Assembly (NCBI RefSeq): GCF_003945595.2 | Contig: NW_024104421.1 | Location: forward strand, 4,526,001-4,590,000 | Length of the DNA: 64,000 nt | DNA from: Pipra filicauda | Taxonomy: Eukaryota > Chordata > Aves > Passeriformes > Pipridae | Reading direction: 5' to 3' | In this document: in pieces, positions 28,204-40,444 of the stretch | Layout: each line of letters opens with the position of its first letter | Position numbering within the stretch: the first letter of the stretch is position 1 | Notes under the pieces: generated by a model | Seen by the model: the letters and a program-made list of their open reading frames with translations, nothing else | The model's database searches: none | What the model was told of the DNA's origin: nothing | Position numbers and translations under genes: made by a program

Positions 28204-28670
28204 TCATAGAATCATAGAATAGAATCATAGAATCAGTTGGGTTGGAAGAGACCTCCGAGATCATCAAGTCCAATCCTTGATCCAACACCACTGTGGTTAC
28301 TAGACCGTGGCACTAAATGCCACATCCAGTCACCTTAAAAACCTCCAGGGATGGAGAATCCACCACTTCCCTCGGCAACCCATTCCAATGCCTGATTACC
28401 CCCTCTGTAAAGAATTTCCTCCTATTATCTAACCTAAACCTTCCCTGGCACAGCTTAAGACCATGCCCTCTTGTCTTACTGATAGTTGCCTGGCAGAAGA
28501 GACCAACCCCCACCTGGCTACAACCTCCTTTCAGGGAGCTGTAGAGAGTGAGGAGGTCTCCCCTGAGCCTCCTCTTCTCCAGGTTGAACAACCCCAGCTC
28601 CCTCAGCCTCTCCTCACAGGACTTGTGCTCGAGTCCCTTCACCAGCCTCGTTGCTCTTCTCTGGACATAT
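28204..28670 (-). mobile_element. CR1 LINE fragment with the end of ORF2
   Basis: The plus strand begins with repeated ATAGAATCATAGAATC units (the reversed CR1 tail) and continues into sequence whose minus-strand translation (28313-28642) resembles the C-terminal part of CR1 ORF2, for example [16 protein letters not shown] and [19 protein letters not shown]. It is truncated at the 5' end near 28670. It ends about 290 bp from exon C. Confidence 0.95.
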
Positions 28671-28962
28671 CATGCAGTCATGGGAGAGTGCATCGAAGAC
28701 CGCAAGAGAAAATGAGAATCATCAGCAAGCACGGAAGACCTGGAATCACAAGCACCTAAAATCATCTCTGAAGCAAAAAAGACACATGTCCGGATGAATG
28801 TTACATCAGGAAGCCTGGAGGCCTTTGGGGGTGATGTGTTCTAAAGGAGACATGGAGACCTCTGATCTGATAAGCTGTGTTGCTGACCTGCAGTACGAAA
28901 AGATTAGGAAACAAAACATCTTTATTTTTTTAAATGTTGTACTGCATGTGTTTTGGTGTTAC

Positions 28963-29152
28963 CTTGAATGCAGCAATGCAGTGTAGGCTGAGTAATGCCA
29001 GCACCAGCACCAGGAACACTGTGGCTAAGTTCCTTGCATCCCAGATGGACTCGACCAGAGGGATGCTGCCAACCTGCCAGTCGTAGCACAGGGTGATTGG
29101 GGCCAGCAGAAGCCACGCGTTGAAGGCCAGAAGGTAGGAATAAGTTAAAAAC
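28963..29152 (-). CDS. TMTC1: TMTC1 coding exon C (190 bp, DUF1736 core and two membrane helices)
   Basis: The exon starts with one base that completes the Arg codon from exon B and then encodes 63 codons ending in AAG (phase 0). Residues 1-18 ([18 protein letters not shown]) form a membrane segment. The TMTC1 signature [20 protein letters not shown] follows, and residues 43-61 ([19 protein letters not shown]) are a second helix. The D-W-x-x-G-x-I-P-L pattern is the hallmark of DUF1736; the exact residues here agree with TMTC1 rather than TMTC2-4. The acceptor is TTTTCATTTGCAG and the donor is AAG followed by GTAACA. The minus-strand frame stays open for about 75 codons upstream of the acceptor, but that part is intron. 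A CR1 fragment ends about 290 bp downstream of the donor. Confidence 0.97.
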
Positions 29153-30179
29153 CTGCAAATGAAAACAGGTAATGTAATACATGGAATGACTGCCAACACA
29201 GGAAACGTTTTCCTTTGGCAATTGCCACATACTGTGTGGGAGGAGGAAAAAACAAAACAACCAGCCAGCAACACTCTGCACACACAGGCGACACCACACC
29301 TCTCTGTCAACAAGGAGATGCCAACATAGGCAAGAGGCACTTTAACAGACTGTTTAAAGAAATAACATAAGATCAGCAATATTTACACAGTTTCTATGCA
29401 CCAGCCTTTGGAAAACTAACAGACCTTCATCTCCCATTTGAATGTTGGACTTTTGAAGTGACTTTCTGCCAGCTTCAAGAATAAATGAATAGTAACTAAG
29501 CAGGTACACACATGTATTGAATTTTTACACTGTTCACTACATCACTGCTGCAATACAAAAGATCCTTCTAGCTGGGTTTGACTTAAACTTTAGGATTTCT
29601 TCTATATGCACATCAAGCAACTAAAGAAAGACTCCTCTCTTTTCTCTTTGCAAACCAAGGCATGGAGAGAAAATACAGAAGAAAGGAGGCAGAGGTAATT
29701 TTTGGCTGATCCCACCACAGCTTATTAGGGCTGGGGACAGATTGCACGAGATGTGCTACAGAAATATGAAGAAGTAGGGAACCTTTCAAATTGTTGCAAT
29801 CTCCAATAATTGTTAGTCTCAATAGAGAGGAAATTAATGGGGAATGGAAATGGGGAGCATGTTGCCCAATGGGAAGTATGCAGGGCTTTCAGAAGACTGA
29901 ACAAGAACAGCATGTGTGTGACTGGGCTAAAGAAAACAAGAAAAAAATAAAAATCAAACCCACATCCCTCTCCCCCCCCAGGATTTTGCTTCTTGGCATC
30001 TACTTGCCAAAAAGTGCATCTGAAATTGAAATACTTTTGAGTGCAAGAGATTGGAGATTATTCCAGCAATCACAAAATCAACCAAGCAAAATTGCAACAG
30101 CCTTTGAATAGACAAACTCTTCCTTGGCTCACAAACAGAAAAATCCACATTGTGCACAGCACCAAAAATGGCAAATACT

Positions 30180-30210
30180 AAAAAAAAAAAAATAAAAAAA
30201 AAATATATTC
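30180..30210. repeat. A-rich low-complexity run
   Basis: Two A runs of ten or more are separated by a single T and followed by ATATATTC. No flanking retroelement body was recognised, so this is simple sequence rather than a demonstrable poly(A) tail. Confidence 0.75.
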
Positions 30211-32404
30211 TATCCTGCATAGGATTTCTTCCATCTGAGCCTGCTTTGGCAGTTGTTATCACACCCAGTTGCCATGGTACCTCAGCAGCTTTATTAAAAT
30301 GATAACAAAGGATGGCAGAGACGTCAAGCCATGTAGACAGAGGATTGTTTCACTTGCCATTTACAAACATGCCTCTTTGGGGTCAAAATGTAGCCCCTTA
30401 CAATAGCACTTATAACATTATATTAAATTTGTGGCAGAACAGTAAGACACTGAAGCTAAATGTGACTCCAGGCAGGCAGGATGGAAGTTCCCAGGTGGGT
30501 GTTGGGCCCTAAATTTCTGTGAAAACGTTTTTAATTAACTACAAACTGCTGGGATATCAGTTTCTCTTCTCATCCGAAAAACAAACGACTCCAGCAGCAC
30601 AGTGACCCAAAAGCAGGGAGGCTTACAGAGCAGGAATAATGTTTCATTGCAAACAGTCAAAGAGGCACATTCTTATTTTCCCACAAATCTTTCTAAGCTC
30701 CCAATTCTGGTGAAAAGTAGAATATTCCCACATTTTTAAGGTTTTCAGCCATGTCGTAAACTTCTCTACCATCCCTCCCTCTTCCTCACCTTCCCCATCC
30801 TGAGGTACTAAACAAGGGTAAAAGTGAGAACAAAATCCATTTTCTCTCTTAACAGAGGCAGCGATTAGAAAGCCAGTTTCTATTTAAGAAAGCATCCCTC
30901 AAAAACATGAACTAATTTTACTCAAACTCTTCTTGCAATTTTGATTGTTCACTCTTTCTAAAGAAACAAATGTGTTTTCTAGTCACCAATCCAATCTCTT
31001 CCGGACCACATTACAGAGGAACACAGCAACACAAAATCTGGTTGGGTTTAATCAGGCCAAGGCATTCACTTGTTATGTTATGTGTGGCCTGACCCACCTC
31101 TGCTCAGCCATAAACAGACTTCTCTATCAGCCTCAACACAACATCAGTTCAGAAAAGGCTGCCAGCACTCATTTACAGCTTAAAAGCCAAACTGAGATCC
31201 ATTTCTAGCTTTACTTTTAAAAGAAAAAGCATGTCTATTTAGGTCAATCTGAATAACGTCATGACATACGATACCGTTACTACAAGTGCATATTGAACAG
31301 GATTTTCAGAAGCGTTGAGTTAGTTTCGCACTTGATGCTTTAGGAGAGCCCAGTTTTTGCAGTGAGTGTCCTTTTAAGCTGTGGCATATTAATATTCTCA
31401 GTAAGCTTCACAATATTGATGGAAGATTGTACGTAAACCACAGCACACACCAGAAACCCTCCCCTACTCACTCAGATGGGCTGCTGGGTAGGAAGGAATG
31501 AGAAGACATTTGGGATCTTTGCAAACTGCAGCACTGCAGTTAAAGACAGACTAGTTGCTTTTCTGCATCTTCACTGATAAGGCAGGAGCTGATAAATCCT
31601 TACACAGCACAGAATAAATAAACACAGTTTGCCACCATAACAAATTGAGTCAGTTTAACAATCTAAGAGGAACTCAGGGTAGCCAGAGCAGTGTGCAGTA
31701 ATGCATTTCTGCTGGAAGGTTTGGACAAGCTGCTGTTGAAGATGAGAAGTCCCTCTCCAGGACCCACACTGATCAGGAGAGGTTTGTAAACAAATGCCTA
31801 TTTTCAAGTGCTTGTGAGGTTTCAGTCTTCCTTGGGAACCATGTGCACAACTTGCTGCCAGAGGTGGGTCCCAAAGGAGATGGACAATCGCTCTGTTCCA
31901 CTATGGCAATAAGTAGTCTTTTAACATGCTCTTCCAGCAGCAGTGAAGTATTTTAAAGCCTGTGACAGTCATTACCATCTAAGTACAGTCAAGTGGTTCA
32001 CCTCTCCAGACACCCTTGTGGAGAACCCTTGGCCACATCTCGTTTCCAAGCCTGAGCACCCTCATTGAACACGCACGTGCTGTTAGCAGACATGGTAGTA
32101 AGATCCATGAGGGCACTGCCTGATTTTAGGAGGCATTTGTAAGCTGCAAAAAAGCCTTGAGCGAGCTCTGATTCCAGCAAAAGTTTGGCTACGCTTTCAG
32201 CATTGGTAACCTGTCCTTGAACATGATGGATGGCTGCATAAAATAAAGCACTACAAACTATCGCTATTCTATGTACTAGAACAGAAAAATAACATGATGC
32301 TAATAATAGTTACTGACAATTCAGTGCTGCTTTTTATTTATGGCTCTCAAAAGCACATGATATTCCTTTACATCTATGCAGTTCTCATGTCACAAGGCTA
32401 ACCA

Positions 32405-32463
32405 GGGAGAAAGAGAAACACGGGAGAAAGATAAACACGAGAGAAAGATAAACACAGGAGAAA
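32405..32463. repeat. 17-bp minisatellite, about 3.5 copies
   Basis: Units of GGGAGAAAGATAAACAC occupy 32405-32421, 32422-32438 and 32439-32455, with a partial copy to 32463. The units differ by one or two bases. Confidence 0.9.
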
Positions 32464-35400
32464 CTTTGGAAGAAACCTCTCACCAAAGCTGACGTCTCTA
32501 GGAAATAATTTGCAAATTTTTAAAAGTCTTGAAGATTCATGAAATCATTCCAGGAGCTAATTACATTTCAGCAGCCTACCTGCAAATGGCGACAAAAGTG
32601 TTTTCTTTTAATTAGTTGACTGAGTGAATTATATTTTAAATTAATGATCTTCTCTATATTGCTGCTCGTGTCTGCTGGAATTCTAAGGGAGAAAAATCCC
32701 TGCCTATAACATCTCCTGCTCTCTCAGCTAATCCCATGGAAAACAGAGTATTATTAGTGAGGTGACAGGAAGAATTTGCCTCTTAGCAGGCAAACAGTTT
32801 TCCCCCAGGCTGGGTAAAAGCATTTGCATTGCGGCAAATTTTTTATTTGCAAATTGAACATGGAAATCCAAGTTAGAGCGGGTATCAAGTGTTCCTTTAC
32901 ACTTCTCACTATCTCTGGCATGCTCAGAAAAACACAGCTCCTCCCGTAGGTAGCTGGAGTTGTCATGGCAATCTGGTTTGTTTAGTTTTAAATATTTTAG
33001 TTTAAATGTACTGTTGCGAGCTTTGATGACTCATACCTAGAACCTGTTGCAGAACTATCTGAACTTATTGTTTCTGCTGCAAAAATGAAAGTAAAAGATA
33101 CTACTTAAAGCCATAAACAATATGACAGGAAAATACTTGAGGAATTGTATAACAGACCTTTTGCTGAGCTTGGAAAAGCTCTCGTCTCAGCACTGCCAAA
33201 CCCAGGCAATTAGACCACAAGGATTGTGAGACTAGGGAAAAAACCACAAGATTTATAGAAATTTATGAGGCATTTCATTTGTTTTCTGATTTTGGAGCAT
33301 TTAAAGCTTTTCTCCACAGCTTCCAGGGACTAAGATTACAGATTTCTTTTCAAAACTGTGCTACACAAGTTATCACAAAGGTCCAACCGTGTCCCACCAA
33401 AGCTGCATGGAAAAGTGGGGGGCAGTGATCCTATTTTTTCTAGGTGCATACAACAGTGTAACCTACTGCCTACCCAGTTCTGGGACAACTGTCCTATTCC
33501 TGACAGACAACCCTAATCCCAAAGACCCAGTGGGAAGCATCCATTTGCAAGTGGAATATTTGCCAGCACTGGGAGTTTTATGAAGGCAAAGGCAAAGCAT
33601 TCTCCTGGTTGCAAAAATAAATGGGCCTATCTAGAAGACAGGTGGTAAAAGTGCACTTAACTAGTATTTGGAAAAAGAAGGGGATGTACAAAGCAGATGG
33701 GGATCTGAAACAGCAGCAGGAAGATAGCTGTTGCCCTTTCAGAAGTCACAGACCTTGGTTATGCTCTTCTGAGAAGACCTCCACGTTGCCAGGCACTCTG
33801 GGAGGTTTCGGTTCACTATTAAGGGTAAGAAAAGCTTTCTTATTAGGGAAAGCTTCTTTTTCTCTTGTATTAACAGCTGAATTGATTGCAGCCCAAGGCT
33901 CTCTTCATCCTCTACGAAGCCCTAAACCCAAGTGTGTTTAACAAGTCACTTCACAATAATGTCCTCCTAGGGCACATGTGGCTGCAATTATAGCCAGGTG
34001 GTGGCATTTAGGGATATAATCTTAAAATTGTATATATTTGCACTTCCCCTGGGGAACTGTCAGTCCAGTCATGCCTTCCCATATGAGTTTATTTTCCTGC
34101 TCTGTATATTGTCAGCCTAAACATTTGCTTTTCGGAGCCTTAGAAGAAAAAAATTCCCACTCCATCTATCCAGCTCACTTGGCGACGGTGGAGTAAGACT
34201 ATACAAACAAGCAACAGACTACTACCATTTAACATCCAAATGTGACTATAAGCTACACAGAAAATACTTGTAACTGAAGGAAGTACCTATGTATTCCCTT
34301 TCATCAAACCTTTTGCATTTAGGGGAAAAAGAGATGCCAGTCAGTAGGAGATAGGAATAGGAAAGACAAAGATAGGGATAAACAGACAGCTGCAGCTTGA
34401 TAAATAGCAAGGTAACTCTTCTGCATGGGGGGCTTGGGGGAACCAGGGGCACAGGAAGAAAAGCAGCCTATGTTGTCTTCTGTAGCTACACAGCCTGAAG
34501 AGCTTTAATCTGGTGAATGGCTCTCTATCAGTTGTTTCAACTCTGGGTCTAACAATTTGAAAAATATCGAATTCTTGAAGAGTAAAGACTTTCAAAGAGC
34601 CTGTGAGTTTCCAGTGAAACCCGAGCCTGCTGTCAGGGTCTCAATGCTGGAAAACCTGGGACTGATCTCATATTGTTTTCCCTCTGCAAACCCCCATGTG
34701 CTGTGGGTGAGGGCATGTCTTGCCATCAGACCTGATCCTCTGCTCGTCACTGACAGCAGCACGCTCCAGAAGTCACACAGCCCAAATCCCCCAGCCACCG
34801 GTGGGCAACTGCTTCTGAAGAGGCAGCAGCAGATGGAGGGTCCTCTAGACAGCCACTGAAATGCTGGTGGCTGATCCTCAGGAAATTAACAGCCAGACCT
34901 CATAAACCCACTGGGATAATCTTTCTGGAAATGGGCCATTGTATTCCAGGGCATTCCCATACTGATGGGAACCAAAGGGATGTCCTAGGCACGCTGCTTT
35001 GCCTCAGAGACTGCCTCAGAGTCTTCCCCTTCTGTATGGAAGTATTTTGGAAAGCAAAATGCATGGCCTATAGGGGTCAATGGCCTCTGCTTTGGCTGCA
35101 CCCTCTCTATTCCATATGCCGGCTTTTTGGCAGGAAAGGCTTTTTGTGTAACCAGCACTTGCAGCAAGCACTATGACCCATTAAAATGCCCATCAGACTG
35201 ATTTCCAGAGCAGCACTACCTATCAGGGTCTATTCATCAAGCCAAGAAAACTTAACTGAGAGAGATGCTGAAATCTTTCACGTGGCTCTGGGAAAGCCAT
35301 TTTCTCTGTAGGGTCGCCTTTGCTTTGGAGCATCATCTTCCAGACAGGTTCTTCCCTATCCTCAGCCCCCTTGAAATATTTGCACTTAACGTATGGCCTG

Positions 35401-36118
35401 TCTGGCCCCTGGGAAGGCACGAGAGCAATTCTTATCAATACTGTTGTTCTCCCTTTTGCCTAGAAGTGAATGCTGGGTGCCTGCAGAGATTACATGTAGG
35501 GCTGAAGTTAAGCACCTTTGGGCACACGATAGAAAGCACTGGCATAACAGGCAGAACTTGACCACCACTCAAGTAGCATGTGCAAGCCTGGCTGATTAAG
35601 AGCTGATATGTCACAGGGGTCCATTTTAATACCAGCTCCTAGCCTAAGGTCAGTGACAACCCCATACCAGAGTAGTTGCTATGCTTGACTTCTGTTACCT
35701 TGGCAGAACTGGCTGGCACAGGGACCAGTTTTTCCAGCACAGGTCCATGGTCTGCCTCTTGGTAGTTCATTCCCTTTGAAGTTACAACTGGGATGATTAA
35801 ATGCATCGCTCAGAAAACAGTCACAAATCTCTGTGAAAAGGATTATGTGCCAGTTTTTATGTATAAGCACTTCTTCAGCTTTCTGCGGCACTGAATTCTC
35901 ATTTACCTGATTGAAACAGCAAAGAAATACAGAAAGCCAGCTTACAGAGAGAGCAGTTCAACCATAGGACAATTCTATCTCAAGGCAGTCCTAGTAGAAA
36001 TGCATTAACTATTTAAGGAAACACCACATAAAACCTGCTTCATGCTCAGTGATCAGCCTACGGAGGTCACAAGGCAAATGCCAGCAAAGATTAATATAAC
36101 TTGACTCCCAAAGACATA

Positions 36119-36138
36119 GGTTTTTTTTAAAAAAACCC
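36119..36138. repeat. T8/A7 palindrome
   Basis: GGTTTTTTTTAAAAAAACCC is a near-perfect inverted repeat. It is probably a fold-back of homopolymer runs with no assigned role. Confidence 0.7.
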
Positions 36139-37224
36139 ATACTTTTAGTTTGAAATTACAGGTAAGATTTAATCTGTTTTGCACACCTTAAGACATGCTG
36201 CACAATGGACTTTTCCTTTGTCACACCACAGTGTTAGTAATACAATCTGTTTATCCAAAGGCCTCCTACTTCTTTCCCCTCCAGAATGGCAGAAGAAAGA
36301 AACATTGTGCAAAACGTTTGAAGCATGTCAGCCCACTGCTCAACACCCTCCTAACTCTTGAGCTGCACTTCAGTATACTGTTTACCCAAAGCTGGGTAAT
36401 TCTCCAAACCTTTCTAATTACATTCTTCCCCAGATTCTGTCTAATACAAGCAAGAATGTTTGAACAGAGGTTTGGGATTGGTTTTCCTATTTCAAATATA
36501 GCCTACCCATAGCAGATTTTGATAATAAAGTCTGTGTTCTTTTAAGGTAGGCTACTGGAGAAGGTACATCTTTCCTGCAGTGTACAACAGCCTGTGTGGA
36601 CAGGCTTTAATGGCAGGGCTTACGAATAGCAGGATTCCCAACACCTTCATTTCTGCCTCTGCTGAGAAAGGGAATGGTGGACACATCTCATCTTCTCAGA
36701 TCCCCTTTGCCAAGCAACACACTGAAGGCCATGGAAATGTGGCTTTCATTTATGTCACTAAGTTTTGGGAATATCACTTGTAATTTTAAGGACAGTAATT
36801 TAGCAAATGATGGACAAATGACTGTTTTTAAAGACTGAAAAACTGTCACTATTTCAGCATATTTAGCCTTTCAATTGTTAAATAAATCATTATCTGTCTA
36901 CTTTGATTTATACATTCATGTTGTCCAAGACTGGAGACAGGTTACACAGAACATATAGGCATGTTCCAAGGCCAAACTAAGCCACACCAAAGATCTATCC
37001 AGACCAGGATCCTCCCTCCAGCAGTGACCAAAAGTTAATGCCAAGCAAAATATGTAAGAAGATGACAATTTTTTCCCTCCATCTCTAGCTAGCATGATGT
37101 CTCCCAGCTGGATGTGGTTTCTGCACATTTAGTAGCATGGATTTCTTTTTTCAATTGGCAAATCTCTTTGAGCCTGCATAAACTTTCAGCACATTCCCAG
37201 TGTCCTGCAGGAAGAAGCTCCCCA

Positions 37225-37345
37225 ACTCAACTACCTCTTGCAAGCTACCTCCTTGGCTTGCTTTGAACCTGTCTCCTCTTAGATTCATTTGATACACCCT
37301 AAGCTCTCTATGCTCCCCTCTGACCTCATGACTCACTATTTTTTC
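37225..37345 (-). mobile_element. Possible ancient L3/CR1-type LINE relic
   Basis: The block CCTGTCTCCTCTTAGATTCA then TTTGATACACCCTAAGCTCT and CCCCTCTGACCTCATGACTC resembles the reversed 3' part of old amniote L3/CR1 LINEs (TTTCATTTGRTGCCCCCTAG-type sequence followed by a distant CTATCATATCTCCCC-type block). The resemblance is partial and from memory. Confidence 0.35.
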
Positions 37346-38172
37346 AAACCCACGACTTACACCTACCCCTAATGTTGGTTCCAATAACCTTTGCCAGCCT
37401 TGGGACGCCTCACCAGCTGACACATAAACCTTACAAAAGTTAACAATACTCCTTTGGGTTCATCCTATGTCAGCCAGACCCCCAACTCCATATCTAACTT
37501 TATGCATTTCACAAAAACTGCAACACATTTCAAAACTATTGTTTTCCTTTTTTTATTCCACTGTTATCAGCCTTCCTCCTAGTCCGACAGAACTGGTCAA
37601 GTCTTACAATAATTTTCAACTCTGTTGAAAACCATAACATTTACCCTGAGGAGACATGCACAAAAACCACATTTCCAGCTCAGTGCAAATAAAGACAACT
37701 CCTTGAAAACAGAAACTCCCATTTGTGACCTGCATGATCTTCAGAGTTACAAAACAACCTACCCGCTGCCTGAGCACTAACCCTTGCTTCAACTACAATT
37801 ATGGTGTTAGTAATCACCTCGACATCACCACCCAAACCTGATCTTTCTTTTAGTTTCACGGGGCTTCTCCCTTCTGGTCTTGGCACCAAACTTAGCTCTT
37901 CCACTCTCTTCTTCCAAACTCAACCCAAACTGCAAATAACATCCTGTCCTAGACCCTAACCTAATGTCACTCCTAATACCAGGGCCAGTAAGTTATATCA
38001 CTTCCAAACCACCCTCAAGCAGTTTACTCAGGTAATACCACTTCTTATTTCCACCCTGTGGAAATGCCAGGCTTTAAAAACAGTATTATCTCTTCAGCCA
38101 CCCTCTTCCTTGCACCTAAGCTGGACACCAACCCTGCATCTCAGACTCACCATCCTGCTGGCCAGACACACA

Positions 38173-38742
38173 GATCATCGAATCATCAAATAGTTTGGGA
38201 TGGAAAACACCTTTAAAGGCCATCCAGTCCAACCCTTCTGCGATAAGCAGGGAAATCTGCAACTAGATTAGGTTGCTTAAAGCTCCATCCAACCTGACCT
38301 TGTGTGTATCTAGAGATGTGGCACCTACCACCTCTCTGTGCAACCTGTTCCAGAGCCTCACCACACTCATCATAAAGAATTTCTTCCTTAAAGCTACTCT
38401 AAATCGATCCTCCTTCAGCTTCAAACCATTACCCCTTATTCTATTGCAACAGACCATGCTAAAAAGTTTGTGTCTTTCTTTCTTTTAAGCCTCCTTTAGG
38501 TACTGGAAGATGCTTGAAGGTCCCCCCAGATCCCTCTCTTATCCAGGCTGAACAACCCCAACTCTCCCAGCCTTTCCTGATAGCAGAGGTGTTCCATCCC
38601 ACTAATCATTTTCATGGCCCTCCTCTGGACTCACTCCAACAGGTCCATGTCTTTCCTGTGATAAGGATCCCAGAACTGGACACAGCATGCCAGGAGGGGT
38701 CTCATAAGAACAGAGCAGAGGGGCAGAATCACCTTCCTCGAC
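38173..38742 (-). mobile_element. CR1 LINE fragment, diverged
   Basis: The tail lies at the left (ATCGAATCATCAAATAG) and is followed by the reversed 3' region and ORF2 end; a minus-strand translation at 38263-38457 includes RKKFFMMSVVRLWNRLHREV. The match continues through CTCCTCTGGACTCACTCCAA to about CAGAATCACCTTCCTCGAC and is then lost. It has one internal low-complexity CTTTCTTTCTTT stretch and many substitutions, so it is older than the copy at 28204. Confidence 0.93.
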
Positions 38743-40314
38743 ACCACACCTGTGCCACTTCAACCCTGCTAGCTCCATCTGACATCCCAGCCCTGCACTT
38801 AGGATGACTGGCACAACGTCAGTTCTGCAGCAATAGCTCAGCTCTGACCATGGCAAGATAAAGTCTCAGGTGAAGTTACAGGTCGAGTCTGAAAGAGGAG
38901 GTGAGGAAGAAAAAGGTTTGCTGCCAAGATAGGGGCCGTGGTCAGTGGGTGCATCATGGGCTGTCAGTTCAGAGACAGTCACTGCATCTCTGTCTACCTG
39001 CAGGACTGACATTGAGGCCTGCTGGAAGGATGGGTTTCCTGAATGGAAGATATGGGCTTCTGGGTAAATTGGCTAAAATGAGGATTAAGACCAAGCTCAG
39101 CAGAAGTGGAAGAAGTGGGATATCTACAGGGTTTTAGAATCCCTTCAGAATAGTAATACTGTTTTTTACTGGCATGGATTTCCTTAATTAGGTTTGGAGC
39201 GGGTAGGTGTTGCTGGACTGTAGATGAAGCCAGGGCTGCTGCTGATGCCAAGGGAGGACCTCAGCCAGTAGCAGTCTGACTTGTTTTTCCCAAGGCTATT
39301 AATAAAATTCACAGTGCCAGTGGTAAAAATAGTCACTTTTTCATCCCTCAAGAATGACTTAGCTTTTGGGTTTAAAAAAACCTTCCCCTGTCACTACAAG
39401 ATGTAAAGAGACAAACATGCAAAAGACACATGCAGCACAGAACAGATAACTGAAATCAAGCCAGGACCATTTATGACTTGATGACCCCCATCTCAGCACA
39501 AATATATGAAAAAGGGACAGCAGCAAATCCTTCACACTGTGCTGCACCGAGTCTGATATTAATGACTCCACCAGAAACACTGCAAACACATCAGAGCTTT
39601 CCAAATCAGACAAAGTGCTTCCTGGAAGCACTTTTAGCCTTGATGGTAAAAGGAGCTGTTGCCACATTATCATAAAGATCCCCAAATGAGATCCCGCCCG
39701 ATTCTGCAGCAAATGTTGAATAAGGATTGATCTTAATCTGTGTCTCAGCTGCAATTCCACTGTTGGAATGAGGAGCCAGCAAGGCCAGAAAGTGGCACAG
39801 AGGAGGACTGCTCCCATTTTCATTTGAGACTTCAGGAAATTCCTCCAGAAGGATCCAGTAGCCAACCAGAGCAAACATTTATGCACATGGCCCTTCCACC
39901 TTCACTGATCAGTCACTGATATTCCACCAACAGCCCTGGTCATCCCTTTTTTACACAAACTTCAGCTGAAGCCAAAACTCTGAATGCATCCCATATGTCA
40001 GGAGCATCCAGTTCTAAGGTTTAGGATTAGACTTCAACCACTGGGCTTTCCAGTCCTGTGCTCAGGCAATTAAACTACATTTTTTGAACTTTGCATAAAA
40101 ATAAGTGCACATATTTCAGTAAGAAAGCATCTCTAATATAACTCTATAGGACCAGGAGCGTGCTATGGTTGCTTTCTATTCTAGACAGAGCAATTAAGGA
40201 GTAGACAACAAAACAAGTCTTCTCAATTGCCATTTGTAAACCATTTTAGTGCAGGAAAAAAATAACATCAAGACTACATTTTTGAAAACTTCTGTGTGAT
40301 CACTGGCACTGTAC

Positions 40315-40418
40315 CTCGTCAGGAAATAGGGTGAGAATGAAGCTGGATTGTCCTGCTCCGAAAACATCGGCATGGATCCTCCCATTATCCAGAGGCGGAA
40401 ATACAACAGGAGAATCAC
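40315..40418 (-). CDS. TMTC1: TMTC1 coding exon B (104 bp, RLWIMGG and NPASF motifs)
   Basis: The exon encodes 34 codons plus two bases. It opens with the hydrophobic VILLLYFRLW, continues IMGGSMPMFSEQDNPASFSP and ends YFLT plus AG. The pattern R-W-I-M-G followed by D-N-P-A-S-F is shared by all TMTC paralogues and belongs to the DUF1736 region, in a lumenal loop after a membrane helix. The donor is GAG followed by GTACAG. The acceptor is TTCTTTGAAG followed by GTG; 22 bases upstream of the exon lies a textbook branch-point match (GCTAAC, 40439-40444). The last two bases AG plus the first G of exon C give Arg, matching the expected L-T-R-F-L-T-Y-S-Y. A different minus-strand frame across the exon is also open but matches nothing. 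Confidence 0.94.
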
Positions 40419-40444
40419 CTTCAAAGAAGAACATCTCTGTTAGC
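40419..40444 (-). promoter_or_regulatory. Branch point and acceptor of exon B
   Basis: GCTAAC at 40439-40444 puts a branch-point adenine 22 bases before the exon, followed by TGTTCTTCTTTGAAG. The terminal AAG is a weaker acceptor than CAG or TAG and the pyrimidine tract is short, so recognition may lean on the branch site. A nearer-to-branch CAG (TAACAG) exists, but using it would add 18 bases that I do not expect in the protein. Confidence 0.65.

Larger units (their letters stand above)
15133..28962 (-). other. TMTC1: TMTC1 intron between exons C and D (13.8 kb)
   Basis: This intron contains CR1 fragments at 26308-26461 (plus) and 28204-28670 (minus). There is a small CpG-bearing patch at 15880-16140, AT/CA-rich low-complexity DNA at 15415-15530 and an A/C-rich run at 18979-19022. 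Two adjacent coding-like minus-strand frames lie at 24044-24367 and 24524-24805. The remainder is ordinary AT-rich intronic sequence with no recognised gene. Confidence 0.85.
29153..40314 (-). other. TMTC1: TMTC1 intron between exons B and C (11.2 kb)
   Basis: This intron holds a 17-bp minisatellite (32405-32463), a T8/A7 palindrome (36119-36138), a possible old L3/CR1-type relic (about 37225-37345) and a CR1 fragment (38173-38742). A-rich runs lie at 29941-29957 and 30180-30205. A 175-codon minus-strand open frame (39359-39886) next to exon B was checked against TMTC1 and does not fit it. Otherwise I saw nothing. Confidence 0.85.

Noticed and set aside
28313..28642. 109-codon minus-strand open frame resembling a protein end
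   Set aside because: It is the C-terminal piece of CR1 ORF2 in a truncated LINE, not a host gene.
29153..29379. Upstream extension of the open frame that contains exon C (starting [10 protein letters not shown])
   Set aside because: A clear acceptor (TTTTCATTTGCAG) lies at the start of the conserved TMTC1 sequence; the extension is intron.
35696..35760. AAG|GTAACA donor-like site following open minus-strand codons in the B-C intron
   Set aside because: Exons B and C join perfectly in phase and the peptide here (TGPCASQFCQGN) is not part of TMTC1.
39359..39886. 175-codon minus-strand open frame close to exon B
   Set aside because: The sequence does not fit TMTC1 or any family I recognise, and exons B and C already join in phase without it.
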